From contig CP085833.1 of assembly GCA_020809705.1 (NCBI GenBank), positions 3,410,001 through 3,474,000 of the forward strand: a stretch of DNA of 64,000 bases, written 5' to 3'. A program made the position numbers and the translations under genes. This DNA comes from Calonectria ilicicola (taxonomy: Eukaryota; Ascomycota; Sordariomycetes; Hypocreales; Nectriaceae). Below are positions 33,163-45,587 of the stretch, piece after piece; the stretch's first letter is position 1, and the number at the start of each line of letters is the position of its first letter. The notes beneath the pieces are model-generated. The model was not told where the DNA came from and searched no databases. It was given only the letters and a program-made list of their open reading frames with translations.

Positions 33163-36100
33163 TTAAAAAGTGTCGGTGTCATCAGTCTGACGGCTGGCCA
33201 TACTGCCAAATGTATCTGCTTTCAGTTAGCATGCTTAGTGAATGGGTGACTATAGCTTATACTACATACCTCTCTTTCGTCGTCGATCTTCTTCTTCGGG
33301 GCTCTTAGGGGTCATAGCCCGTGGGCCACTGGGTCTTCGGGCAGGAATGCCCAGGGCTGAGTTCAGGTTGCGGTTCTCCGGCTTGGGGCTACCGGGGTAG
33401 GAGTAGCTATCCTCGTCAACTTGGTGTTGGAGGGGGCTGCCTTTGGCCAGCTTTGAGACGCGGCTGCCTCTGCCGGGGGTGCGTGCACCGGAACCATCTA
33501 CCGGCTCCTTGGGGGGTCTAGGGGGGCCAGGGGGGGAGGTTGCCCAGTATTCGGGGTCTCGTGCGCCAGCAGAAGATGCTGTGCTGTATCGGTTGGTGTT
33601 TTGGTTCGTAGGAGCGCGGGCAACACTAGAAACAGAACCCGCCCAATCAGCCGATCTGGGTGTCATAGGAAGGTCGTATTCCTGAGCAGCTCCCTCAAGA
33701 GCATTGCGGAATCGCTCTGTCTGACCCGGCCTGGGCTGAGGGTGCTGGAGGTTCAACGAATTACGGTGAACCGAGTACTTAGGAGCCTCATCAGGGGTGT
33801 AGTTGCTATCACGTCGAGCGAGACCCGCATCCAGAGGCGTGGGCGCAGGAGGAAGATCTGCAAGGTTCTGCTCAGAAAACCCAGTGTGGAGCTTGTCCTC
33901 CTCATAAGGGTTGTTGTTGTGACGGTACTCATCGTCGTCGTGGTATTCTCCTAAGCTGGAGCCAGACCGCGCATACTCTTCGTATTTGGACTCCTTCTTG
34001 CCGCGGAAAGCCTTGCCAAGGCTGGATGTAGTGGTACCCGACCATCTGGAGATCTTGGGGAGCCAGCTTGAAGAGCCACCCTTTTGCTTCTTGCCTGATC
34101 GAGGAGTGTTTTCAGCACTCATAGGGTGCTGGCCGGATCCTGGAGCCTGGGGCGGCGTGTCAAGAGGGACGGAGCCAGCACGTTGAAGAGCGCTGGTTGG
34201 GCGGGTAGGTGTCATCACGTTGGCCTCGGTTCGCTCAGCGGAGGGACTGGGGTGGTCATAGTGATATTCGTCCTCGTGCTCAGGGACGGTGGTGATGCGT
34301 GCGTCAGAGAACTTTCGCTCATCTCGAAGTCGTGAAGACTGCGAGAGGGAGTGTTGACCCGTAGGGCTAGCGTGGCTAATTGTTGAGTTACCTTCAGGCT
34401 CGTAGCCACGGTCCTGCTCGTAGTGGCCCTCAGGCTGCAAGTTGTCGAAGGATGATGCACGTCCTCCACCGGCTGAGGCAGGAGCAGTCTGAGTCTTCAA
34501 GACGTCAACTTCGCCCAAGAGCTGCATGAGCATCTCCTCAATGCGGCTGAGATCACTAGTTCCCTTGGCACTGAGGCCCTGGAGAGCCCGCTTCCAGAGG
34601 TTCTTCTTCTTAGCGCTGACATCGTTGAGGGTGTCGATCTGGGAGACACTGTTGATTGATCGAGGGCCAGGATAAGGGCGTGGGCCGTTGATGGCCTTCT
34701 GGAGCTTCTCGGTGTTCTCAGCACCAGCAAAGATGACATCGTCACCAGTCTCTTGGATAAGGTCCCTCATCTCCTGGAAGGAGTTGCGCATCTCCAAGGC
34801 CGCGTTCATGAGGAGAGCGACAATCTCGGTGTCGCGGGCGCTTCGCTGCGCGTCGCGAACCATCAGGTGCTGCATCAAAGCCACAATATCCTTGTTCTCA
34901 ATGCGTTCGATGCCTTGGCCAGTGGCCGCATCGTAGAACGGCGAAGCCATGCCTTGGGACATACCACTGAGGTGACGAACGTCCTTAGGTTGGTAGAAAG
35001 GATCCTCTGGGCCAGGGGCGACGAGGCTGTTATTAGGACCATTACGAAGGGCCATCTTGGGTTCAACATCCGGTGTCCGGTTGGGACCGTTGGACATATA
35101 ACCCTCGTCATATTTCTGGGTGAAGCCAGGGCTTCCTGACTGGTAAGGAGGACCGTAGCTGGAGTTCAGACCACGTGAGAGTAGGTTCTCGTTAAGTGCA
35201 GGGTTGACAATAGGGCTGGCATCCTCGTAAGGATTGGTGACAAGGGTATCCCTCTTGTGGTCCTCGGATGATCGTTGCCACTCATCATGGTCATGGCTTG
35301 GCTCACGGCTATGGCCGCGAGAGGCAGAAAATCCTGCAGCGCTAGCTTTGCTTCGAGCGTCCTCAGCATGGGCGCCCGTAATATCGCGCTGTGTTGGTGT
35401 GGCCCGACCAGAAAGAGGCTCCTGCTCAGCGCCATCTCCGAGAAGCGAAGGGTTTGTGGGTGCAATTGATGGGTTGGTGCGAGCGTCGTCATCAAGGTAG
35501 CCAATCTCAGGCATCGGATCATTAAAATCGGGCATGAAGCTAGCACTCATCTTTGGCTCATCGTCAAAGTCAAGTCGGTCTACGCTGTGGGTAGGAGTGT
35601 TGCGAGGCTCATGGCCCTCCAGAGTCCGTTCCTTGAAGGACTTGTTTCGGAATACACCAGCAGGCTTCCACTCATCTTCGACAACTTCGTTAAGGGGAGG
35701 CTGCATCTTGTTCTGAGCAGCCTTCTTCAAAGCAGCCGCTGCAGCACCAACGGCACCAGCGGTAATGGCTGCTTCCGAAGCAGTGGGAGATCGAGTGCGG
35801 GGCACCTTGCGCCCATGCTCATCGAGATCATACTCAGTAAACTCTCGGGATTCCGGTTGAGATCTAACGCTAGGGCTGGCATGGCCGTCGCCTTCTTCGT
35901 CGCGAGCAGACTTGACAGGGCTGAGACCACGGCCGCCTTGAACCATTGACTGCTCATTATAAGAGAGGTTTGACTTGCCAGGGTGGTGGTAGTCATAACC
36001 CGAACCAGTGGTCAGAACGGACTGGTCAAGCATTGAGCCATCAATCAAAGAGGCAACTGCCGATTCCACGGCCAGAGGAGGGTGGATGATATTTGGGTTA

Positions 36101-38319
36101 GCACCAACACCACGGACGGCCTGTCCGGAAGCAACCCGGTCCAACTCGCTGTCATCGGTATAAGTGGTGTTTCTATAGTCAGCAGCCGAGTGTCTGGGGG
36201 ACATGCGGTCGAAATCTCGAGCACGGATGGAGCTGAGGGACCCAGTGGATCGGCTGTTGCGAGGGTGCTCGGGAGATCGCTCCAACTGCGAGTACAAATC
36301 GCTGTTGGAAGCCATGCTTCGAGAGTTCCGAGGCTGATGTTCGCTAGCACCATCAGTGTAGCCTGAGACACTAGGAATAGGACTCAAGCCACGGGCACCA
36401 GCCTGGTAGGGCACATACTTCAAGGGAGGAGGTACCTCCTGAGTAGCGAAGTAAGAGTTATCGTATCCATGCTCTGCATACTCATCGTTGTCGGAAATGG
36501 GATCATCCTCGTGGTATTGCACTTCACCGTCAATGGGAAGCTTGTGTCCAAATTCATCCGTCTCGAACTCTTCAAAGTTCTTCTCACCGCGCGGGAGTGC
36601 GGTGAGATCACCATGTGAGACATTAGCATGCTGGGTAAGCAATGATTCCTCAAATCCGATGGGGCTCCTTGACGGTGTGGGTGTAGATGTGGGAGAAAAG
36701 TGGTCCTGGTTGATCTTCTTCGGTGGGGTGAGCTCTTCAGTAGCGGAATGTGGCCGGTCCGTGTCAGCAGAACGAATCGAGGCTCGAGTGATGTCAGATG
36801 CATTGATTTCGCTCATCAAGGGCATTGGGGGAGCAGGGACATCATCGTCATCATCTTCGAACTCATCCACATATCGGCCCACGCTCCTACTGCGAGAAGA
36901 CTCGGCTCTGCGGCGGCGTCGCTCTCTGTGTTTGCGATCATCGGCGTGTGATTTGTCCTCGAGAGTCAAACCCTTGCTGGCAGCAGAGCCAGTGGCGGCA
37001 GCTTTGAGAAGATCACCGCTGCGCTTAGGAGTAACAACATCGAGGTAGTCATCCAAGGACTCACGGCTCATGCTTTGAGGTGATGAATCGACGTATTCAT
37101 GACGGGCCTCCCTATTTCGCTTTTCCTTCTGGTCACTGCGCTGACCCGAAGACCGCCGGCGGTCTGGAGTCACATCCTCCCTTGATAGAGTTGAGGTTGC
37201 TGTGGAAGTAAATGATCCCCGACGGGTCTCACGTTTGCTCTGTTCCCGTTTTAGAGCGCTGAGCTCAGGCAGGATTAACCTTCTGATAGCATCCTCGACA
37301 GTCTCGAGTAGCTTAGGGTTGTTGATGGATGACTTGGAAACAGCTGAGTGTGTGGAATGTGTGTTGATGGAGCGATGGCTTGGAGCGAGATGAGATGACA
37401 GTACACTAGAGTCGGCGGCTGAAACCAAGGATTCCTGGTGACCTCTGCTGGAACGACGAGTCCTGGGCGACTTTGGGGATTTAAGAAGGTCGTCCACTGG
37501 TCGTTCGCTGATACTGCTCGTCCTGCTCTTAGAACGGCGCTTTCGCTCACCTTTTTCCTTTGGCCTGCTGTCCACAGCGGAGGACGTCAACTTCACCCGC
37601 TCCTTGTTTCGACTTTTGTGGCTCCTTGTCTCGTCCATTGTGAGAACGCTTCCAATCCCACTGCCAGCAGCAGGGGGTAGATCTTCTCCTTCGAACCTTT
37701 TGAGTTCAGCAGAACCGTTACCAGTCCCGTCCAGAAAGCTATCTGTTGGAATAGCAGAGATTTCCGATGGGTTAAGCTGATAAGACTCTGAGGGGATTAA
37801 GGGGCTGGCAGGGCGCTGTCGCCTTCTGCTGTGGCTGCTTCGGTCGATCTCTATGTCGATAGGATGCCTCGAAACGTTTGATTCTTCGGTCGCCGAGGCG
37901 TACGAGTTCACGCTATTGCCGTCCTCGTCGTAATTATCTGGATCGCCAACGAGACTAAGGGGTATCCGGCGGGTGAGAGAGGCGTTGCGGGAGCTCTTGG
38001 TCTCTGTGACTTGGATGTGATCGCCTCTGCTGCTCTTTGATGGCGTGAGGCGGACCCGCACACTGGGCCGGCGCTCACCGGTCGAGGTGACGGATTGCTT
38101 GCCGCCCTCGAAGTACTCGATCAGCAGCGAAGTTTGTGAGCGGCTGGCCTTGTGGCCTCGGGTTGGGATAGTAACTGGGGTTCCGTCCTCGGGAATGGAA
38201 TATGTCGATTTTTCGTCACCAGGCTTGAATGTATCCGAGGTCAGTTCGGACAGTGTTGTGGTTGTTTCGGTTTCCGTTGGTGCTGGAAGAGGGGGGGCTT
38301 TTCTGGCGTCGATGCCCAT
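33163..38319 (-). CDS. Large disordered Ser/Arg/Asp-rich protein of unknown function (about 1,700 aa)
   Basis: Minus strand: a main exon 38319-33270 and a last exon 33215-33163 joined by a 54-bp intron (donor GTATGT). The join adds 17 residues (DTFGSMASRQTDDTDTF) instead of stopping at RGM. I chose the ATG at 38319 (MGIDARKAPPLPAP). The frame is open about 130 bases further upstream to a splice-acceptor-like CTGCAG at 38447, so a 5' exon could add ~43 residues. The protein is mostly low-complexity. Recognisable islands are an N-terminal SQTSLLIEYFEGGKQSVTS block, a helical segment near plus-strand 34680-34900 (LMQHLMVRDAQRSARDTEIV, then MRNSFQEMRDLIQETGDDVI), a second helix with RIEEMLMQLLGEVDVLKT, and SSSWLPKISRWSGTT. 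No catalytic motif or membrane span was seen. I have the impression of a conserved Pezizomycotina family but cannot name it. Confidence 0.82.
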
Positions 38320-41168
38320 TGTGCTGTGGTGGGATTTTGCCGAGGCAGGTCGAATGGTGGTGAGAGGTCCTCCCGTCGTGATTCCCTGACCGTCCAAACC
38401 GCGGAGTTGTGCTGCTAAATGGCGGAGTCGGTGTCGCTGCAGCCAAACCACGGAGACGTCGTTAAGCGGGAAAAGAGGAGGTGGCGGTAATTAATGCGTA
38501 ATGTCAAGACATGCGGTGCAAGGCAGAGCAATAAAGGACCATGAACAAAATGCCTAAAGCGTGGAGTCAGTCACAGGTGTCCGAGAAGCGGTCGGCCACC
38601 AACGCAAGTTTGTGCAGGTGACGAAAAACCGCAGGCAGACCAGACCAATAGGCTGACAGCCGACGGGGACGATGCCGAGACGGGCGGAGAGCGGACTTAC
38701 ACAAGACAAATAGCGTAAGAATGAAAGGAAAAGGTGCTGATATTGTCGTATGCCAGGCGGATCGACAAACCACACTGGACTTACCGTTGTCGTCCGAAAG
38801 ATGCGAATGCAGAATCGGGAAGAGGAGGGGAGCAATCGATGCGGCGGCGGTGGTGGTGGTGGTGCGTCGTTGAGAGGATTGACGGGGGGCTGGGGCCAAG
38901 TCCTCTGCAACCGCAGCAACCAGGAAGCCCAAGCCCAAGCCCAAATGGTGGAGAGACGGGAGCGAGCCGCACCCAAGTAAGTGCACGCTGCCCAGGGCCC
39001 AATCAAGGCCAATCAGCCCCGGTTAAAACACAGAGGCCAAATTGTGATAAAGTGGAACGGCGCAATACAGCGCAACGCACAGCACAACGCAGCCGCAGGT
39101 CAAACGAACGGCGCCGAAACTGTGACAGAGTCGGGGAAGGGGGAAGAACAAGGAGAAACTTGGGAACGACTGCAGACCGGATGTGCGTGGTTTAAAAAAA
39201 AGTGGCCGTATGCTGCATGAAGACTGCAGGGCACCCACTCAAGCCGTGGTCATTGGAGACGTTGTTCTTTTCCTGCTTGGCGTTTTCCCCTGCACGGGTA
39301 GGGTAATTATTGGAGACGACGGTGAAGCTTGCCACCGACCTTGCGACTTTTTTCTTTTTCTCTTCGCTCTTGTCAATTGAAGGCAGATCCCTCGCAACTC
39401 TAACTATCCCCAAACAGTATTGACGGGGAATGCGCGAGAGGCGAGGCGAGCAGGGAATTGCTCAGGGCACAAGAAAAAAGACGGGGACACCGGAAAAGAA
39501 ACAGAGGTTGGTGGTGGAGCACTCGATGACCAGACGAGAATCGGCTTATGAGGCTTCCTTTGTGCAAAAAGGCGGCTGGGGATCTGCCTCGATGCTGGAG
39601 GGTGAGTGATGAGTTGGCGTTGCCGACAAGCTGGTCCAATAGCGCCGGGGGGCCGGGGTCCGCTGGGCGGATGTGCTAGAGCCGACCAGGGCCCTTGCCC
39701 CACTTCACCAAGTACCCTCACTGTGTTCCAATGGACTCGTGGGGGAGAGAGAAACAACCAGAGACAGAACACGAGGGCGCTGGCTGCAGGCGCGATGCCA
39801 TGCAAGCAGCAAGTAAATGGCGACGGCGCCCTGCGAGCTACTACACCGATGCTACTGCATGCATTTCTGCTCCAGGGCTCCTATTTGACAAAATTTTTTG
39901 CTGGCCCAGGTCCAGCGCGTAAGCAGGAGACTTGTCCCGTTGCCATGGTGGTAACCACCATGACAGCCAACTCCTCTGGTGCTGCTCTGTTGGCACGCCC
40001 ATCACCAACAATCCCATGGTCCGAATCACACGAGCGTCAGTCGGACAGGTGGTCGTCAATGGCGGCTAGGCTCTCCGGCCGGCAGCACTGTACGAACTGC
40101 ACGCGCTACGGGGCATCGAAAGGAAGAATCCATCACCCAAACCCGGCGGCTGCTGGGTTCACCAGCTCCTACGGCGCTGAGCTCGTTGTCGGGGCATCCT
40201 TGCTATTACGCCAGGGCCGAGCGGCCGTCTTGACTCTGATCCAGTTGACGGCCTTTGCCCCCCGGCCAGGGTGCCCCGTCCAACTTCACCCCAACCTCCT
40301 CTAGAGGGGGAGCTGTCAGTAACCGACCGACGCCACGGGCCCCAGGTTCACCCAGAAAAGCATGGCGCCCAACCCGAAGCAAGGTGCCTGAGAGGGAAAA
40401 GGATATGGAACAAATTAGATCCCCCAAGCCTCATCCCACACGTCCCTCACGTCACTCAGCCTCAGGTTGAGGGCGCTCACTAGCTCCTAGTAATCTCAAA
40501 CAGAAGCAACTTTGATGACGGGCTTAACTCACCTGCCCGGCTAGCTCGTCTCTGAACTTGAAGTCCAGACGCACGGCATATGAATGATGCGTTGAGACAA
40601 TCACCCGCTTCGAAACGGACTTCTCATGCTGGTCTCGGAATATGCGGTCTCCTCGAACCCGCCAACGCGGTAGGGCTGAGGTCATTACGCACGCCTTCTC
40701 ACCGTGCTTCCTCTCGTGCTGCTAGCCGAAAACCTACTGTGCCTCGTGTTGAACTCTCGTCAGTTTTCCCGAAAACCATCCATCAAGTCCCATTGAAAAC
40801 GTTTCATGTCGAGTTTGGAAGCCTGCAGAATGCCGGCCAAGAAACCCCAGCCCAACGCAAATCCACATGCTCTTTCTGGCTGTGTACTATGTGGACTCCG
40901 TTTCGGGGGTGCTGGACCCTTTTTCTTCAATTAATGGAACTCCGCTTTGGTTTAGGTTTAATCTATTCGCCCATTCAACCACCTTCTTTTTGTTCCATAT
41001 TCCTAAAACAGCACGACCCAACTGACATTCTAGGGCATCCGAGGGGCAATCACACATAGTAGACCACATAATGCTGTCAAACTGTTCGTACACCAACCTC
41101 CCAGTAATTTCCATTCCTCTCCCAAATCCCCGCTTCTCGCCACCGCATAATCTTTGCATTTGTATTCG

Positions 41169-41204
<36 letters not shown>

Positions 41205-42350
41205 CCTCCTGTCATTTGCGTCACCCCCACTGCTTGGCCCTTCGCCAATTGCTTCTTTTCACTGCACCTCATCATGTCAAAGCGCCTTGTTCCTGGGTTT
41301 CCACGCGCAAATGGAGCCAAGCTGCCTCTGCACAATGGATCCCCCCTGACAGGAGAGGGACCCTCCTCTGTCTTGAATGCTCCATAGTATCATGCAAGTC
41401 ACGATGGGACGGGCATGGGCAGCCTGGACGACGTCGCGACGCCCGACGAGCAAGCGTGCGAAGTTTTGCTTGCGCCCTTCAGTTCCGAGACCAAGGTCTA
41501 GGGGGACGGAGGCAACGTGGGCACCTGCCCAAGCCGTGTCTTACTCCAACTTTGGTCTCCTCAAACACACCGCTTCCCCGGGATGTGCATCTGCAGGTCC
41601 TGCAGTGCAGCCCAAACACGGCATTTGCCTTGAGGTGTGCCTGGGTTCATCCCTCGTCTTTGGTCAAGAACACCCAATGCGTTTGCCACCGTGGCGATCC
41701 TATCTGATCGCCCCTGCTGATGTCCAATATCTTTGAGCTATCGCCAGGGTCATCGAAACGCCCGTCTTTATCGCACATGGACGAGATGCAGGAGCAAAGT
41801 ATCAAACTAGTATGACAATGCAGGCCTCGCTGCAAGCGACTGGCGAGTATTTGCAAAATTTGTGAGACACCAATCCCTGGTGCAACCACCCTCACCTGAT
41901 ATCAACGTCAAAACGGCTTATGTCATGAGGGCTACTCTGCTGATATCAGTGTTTCGTCCCATTGCCCTTAGTATTGTCTCATTGAATGGTAATGGGTGTG
42001 GCGGAACTGAGACCGTGAACTGCACCACCTTCCTCCATTCACACATTCACAGACCAATTTGAGTGGTCACATACTCTTGGCACACAATCGCTTTTCGAGG
42101 GCATGTTAAATCCGCGAGGATTTTCCTAGATTATGTCCCACTTGAGGGGCATTCTATAAATTAATTGCTAGTACACTCATAGTACAAAGATCCCAAGTAG
42201 TTCTTGAGATTTTACTCCTCATCGCTCCCCCCCAACGCCTTGCGAAATCAAGATTGTAACCCAAAATCAAGGGTGTGATGAGAGCATATCATCACGCAAC
42301 CGATACCCGAAATAATATGCATCAGTTCGGGTTTTCCTTTTTGTTCTTTT
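38320..42350. other. 4-kb intergenic region, no gene seen
   Basis: It includes the leader of the large minus-strand gene (to about 39200, possibly with 5'UTR introns) and unassigned sequence. Frames of up to ~230 codons exist but are overlapping, lack domains and read like random GC-rich translation. An uninterrupted A31 run lies at 41173-41203. No tRNA or transposon was recognised. Confidence 0.55.
41173..41203 (+). repeat. A31 homopolymer
   Basis: A perfect run of 31 adenines flanked by GAATT and GCCTCC. It is not next to any recognised gene end. It could be a mononucleotide microsatellite or the poly(A) tail of an old retro-inserted sequence; I found no recognisable element on its 5' side. 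Confidence 0.9.
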
Positions 42351-42800
42351 TTAAGCATGGATGGATCTCCGGCTTTCCGTAGTAACCGCCGGGCCGGGCT
42401 CCGCAGGGTAGTCCGGGGGCCGCACTCCAGCCTCCAGATCCCCGAGCTCCGTTCCGTCGTCGGAGCCATCCTTTTTTCCGTCGTACGGCGGCGGCGCCTC
42501 GCCCAATTCATTTAAGCCCTCTTCGGGGCGAGTTGCACCCAGTGCTGTTCCACGGCGCCCTGGTCGTGCTCGGACGAGAATAACACGCCCATTCGATGAC
42601 ATGTATCGTGAGGTTGCAGGCCAACCCTGTTGGCGACGGCGGCGGCGGCGGCGGCGGAGTTGGAAAAACGTAGCAATCAAGCCAACGATAACGAATACGA
42701 CGAGGGGTATGAGGATCCATGCAAATGGCTCCTTGCTGATAGAGCCAAAAGCGTCGTCATCGCTGCCATTGGTGTTGGGTGGATTTATTGAACTCGACAT
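42351..42800 (-). CDS. Small single-pass membrane protein with two PPxY motifs
   Basis: An uninterrupted minus-strand frame of 149 aa from the ATG at 42800. A 27-residue Ser/Asn/Asp-rich N-terminus is followed by one membrane span (WILIPLVVFVIVGLIATFF) and immediately by eight consecutive arginines, which places the C-terminal tail in the cytosol by the positive-inside rule. The tail carries PPPY (in GEAPPPYDGK) and PPDY (in RPPDYPAEP), both matching the PPxY motif bound by WW domains of Nedd4/Rsp5 ubiquitin ligases. Yeast Rsp5 adaptors such as Rcr1/Rcr2 share this size, topology and motif set, so an adaptor role in membrane-protein sorting is plausible. Sequence homology to them is not demonstrated. 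Divergent from the Tfb5 gene. Confidence 0.75.
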   Translation of the reverse strand: MSSSINPPNTNGSDDDAFGSISKEPFAWILIPLVVFVIVGLIATFFQLRRRRRRRRQQGWPATSRYMSSNGRVILVRARPGRRGTALGATRPEEGLNELGEAPPPYDGKKDGSDDGTELGDLEAGVRPPDYPAEPGPAVTTESRRSIHA

Positions 42801-44115
42801 TTTGATGTGTGTGGAGGAGAAGAAGTAGGAGAATCAGTGTGCAGGAGGACTATCTTTGCCACACTCCGCCCAAGGGGATACAGGTAGAAATAAAAGGCTG
42901 TAAGCAGAGTGATGGACGTCTGGTTCGCGAACGTAAATAGAACTGACGGGGTGACGTAGTCGTGCACTGATATCAACGTGGTATTTGTAAGTGGTGAACT
43001 GCAATGACACGGCTTTATCACAAAGTCTCGGATGCTGTTCCACGAACAAGGGGCAGTCAATGTTTCTTAAAAGTCCAAGGGAGGTAAACAAAGGGCCGAG
43101 ACGCAAATGGAATGAGGGCAGAGGAATTTTTGTCTTGATGCCAGGCCGGGAAGAGGATTTGTACTCTATTAGACCACGACCAAAACGGCGCAACCCCAGC
43201 ATCCCGACTAAGCCGTGTGACTTCATCGCTCGTGGCTGTGGCGCGTGGGTTGGTTGTCGACGGTTGGTCCCAAGCGAGAACGGGGCCGATTTGGAATCCA
43301 TCCAAGGCCGCACTACCAACGACTTACCAAGCCAGCAGCCAACTCTGCTGCTCGATCTTCCACCCGGACCCGTACTCTGTTTTTGAGTTGAGCGAGTGAA
43401 TTGGTTGGAGGACCTGGAGTGGTGGTGTGGTTACGTCTACCATCCAAGATGCTATTACTCGTGTCCCAATGGCGGCTTGTGAAGATGCGTGAACCTACGC
43501 ACACCTGCGTACACCAAGAAAGAGGGCCAATGCCTCTTGGCTTCATTCATGCTCCCCCCCCTATTCCTCCCCCCTCCGTAGTCTTGCGCATGAAGAAAAA
43601 ACCTTCCTGCCGGTTTCAACCGGTGTCCATAGCCCCGAAGCCCGACGACAAATCCAAGTCAGCATTGTGCCCGAATGGTCTCGATGACGGCCCCTTAGAT
43701 CCAATAGTGGCTGTTGGGGGTTGAGGCGCAGGCGCTGACAGTCGGTGCTTCACCAGCCTCACCTCGTTTGGAATGTGATCCCACATGCTTTTTTTGGTAC
43801 AGAAAGACGGCCCGAGCTTTGGCCGGGCTCCGACAAGGCTGCCGCTGCTGGCTACTGCTGCTGCTGCTGCCAGGAGGACACACGCTCAGAGGCTAACAGC
43901 CTTGACCAAAGCCTCAATCCGTCAAGCTTCCGACTCCGACTTTTTGTCGCGAACAAAAACGCCTTCGACGCAAACACGCCCAAACTTTTGGCCGGTCTAG
44001 GGCGGCCTCATTTCTGGGCAAATCTTTTGTTGGCGCAAAAGTCACAGGCACTTGGCTTTTCCGTTCTTAGCCCCCATCCCTCATATTGCAACACGATCGC
44101 AACCGACCACCCACC
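42801..44115. promoter_or_regulatory. Divergent intergenic region, membrane protein / tfb5
   Basis: 1.3 kb between the two start codons. It contains a CTG-rich patch at 43855-43870 and a C-rich run at 43553-43572. No coding frame with recognisable features was seen. Both promoters should lie here. Confidence 0.55.
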
Positions 44116-44525
44116 ATGCCTCGTGCAATTCGAGGTTCGTCAAGCCCGACAATTCCCCCTTGAAGAAGCGATCGAGAAGCCGTCTGACACGTTACCGCTT
44201 GCAGGAGTTCTGATCGAATGCGACCCGTCCATCAAGTCCATTATCGTCAACATCGACAGCACCAACCATGACTTCATCATTGAGGACCTCGACGATGAGC
44301 GAGTAGTGGTCAAGGAAAACATGGTGCATTTGCTTAAGCAGAAGCTAGAGGATGTACGTCTACCAACAACACTCCCGAACCCCTGCCAGATTCCAAATCG
44401 TTTCTTGCATTGGTTACCAGCCCACCGGTGCTGGCTTGCTTCGCCTCGCTCGTGACCCATTCTTACAAATTTCATAGCGCCTCAAGGAGAACCTCCCCCC
44501 AGAGGAGGAGTCCGGCTCGGAGTAG
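44116..44525 (+). CDS. tfb5: TFIIH subunit Tfb5 (TTDA/GTF2H5)
   Basis: Three exons, 44116-44134, 44205-44353 and 44478-44525, give 71 aa, the normal size of this subunit. The protein reads [18 protein letters not shown]..., with [13 protein letters not shown] and [10 protein letters not shown] at the end, which is the Tfb5/TTDA signature. It stabilises the TFIIH core by binding Tfb2/p52 and is needed for nucleotide-excision repair as well as transcription. The first exon codes only six and one-third codons, and introns are 70 and 124 bp. The gene would be missed by any search for long frames. Convergent with the crotonase gene, 133 bp apart. Confidence 0.95.
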
Positions 44526-44658
44526 ACGGCAGCAATTATGGAATCCGAATTTCTACATTTCTCGACGGGCTGCGCAAGTGCTCACCCTGCCTCTACACCG
44601 ATCTCACTCAGCCCACACGAACCGACCCCAAACGATACCCTCCAATACGATCCCCCGT

Positions 44659-45587
44659 CTACAGCTTCTCGAATCGCGGTTTAGTCTTCGTCAGTCCGCT
44701 CTTAATGGCAGCTGGGAAATCTTTTCCTTGCAGCGCCGCCGAGTTCCACACTTGGGTGTACCGCAAACTGTTTGCCACGTCGTGATCTCGTCCGTAGTTT
44801 ACTAGCTCCTTGGTTCCTTGCACCGCAACGGGGCTCTTTTCCGCCAAGCTGGCTCCTAGGGCCACAGCGGCCTGTACTGCCTTTTCTTTGCCCTCATGCA
44901 CCTGGCTGACGAAACCAACAGCCAGGGCTTCTTGAGCTGAAAAATTACGCGCCGTGAGGCAAACATCCTTGACCCAGGACATGGAACCAACAATCTTGGG
45001 CAAACGGGCCAACGTTCCAATGTCGGCGGCTAGACCAATATCGACTTCTTTGACAGCGAGGCGCACATCGGAGGTGCAGATACGAATGTCGGCGCAGCAG
45101 GAAATGTCAATGGCTAGACCGATGGAGATGCCGTGAAGTACGCAAATGATAGCTGTAGTAGACATGACATGTTAGCATTCAATCAATTCATCATGACACC
45201 GCAAGCAAATAGATCAAACTCACGCTTCTCGCACTTTTCTGCTTCGCTCACACAATCCTGAAACTCAGCAATGTGGTTCCTTATTCCCTTGGCCTTCCTC
45301 GCCACATCTCCCACGTCGCTCGTCAACACGCCGTCCTGCGACGCCGCCTGCACATCCAGCCCAGATGTAAAAGCCCTGTCGCCAGCGCCGCTGAGCACCA
45401 CGGCTCGCACGTCTGCGTCCTCGCTGAGCTGCCTGAAGATGCGCCCAAACTCGAGCCACATGGGCTGCGAAAAGGCGTTGAGCTTGCGCGGGCGGTTGAT
45501 CTCGACATGCGCCACGAATTGCGACGGCGAGCTGATGACGAAGTGCTCGTACGCAGCGTACGCTGGGAGGGGGGTCGCGGTCGACAT
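44659..45587 (-). CDS. Enoyl-CoA hydratase/isomerase, dienoyl-CoA isomerase (ECH1) type
   Basis: Two exons on the minus strand, 45587-45224 and 45152-44659 (71-bp intron), give 285 aa. Crotonase fold: VEINRPRKLNAFS, then AVVLSGAGDRAFTSGLD, the oxyanion-hole segment VLHGISIGLAIDI, and the ECH1-specific block ADIRI...VKEVDIGLAADIGTLARLPK. In ECH1 enzymes two Asp and one Glu of this block catalyse delta3,5- to delta2,4-dienoyl-CoA isomerisation, and all three are present here. The role is beta-oxidation of unsaturated fatty acids with odd-position double bonds. The C-terminus is FEKL, which is not a canonical peroxisomal PTS1, so location is open. The start ATG at 45587 (MSTATPLPAYAAYEH) is preferred; no upstream in-frame ATG exists in the open part. 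Confidence 0.92.

Noticed and set aside
38734..41059. Several 70-230-codon frames in the 38.5-41 kb interval
   Set aside because: They overlap each other on both strands, lack conserved motifs and contain low-complexity Arg/Pro/Ser translation typical of GC-rich spacers.
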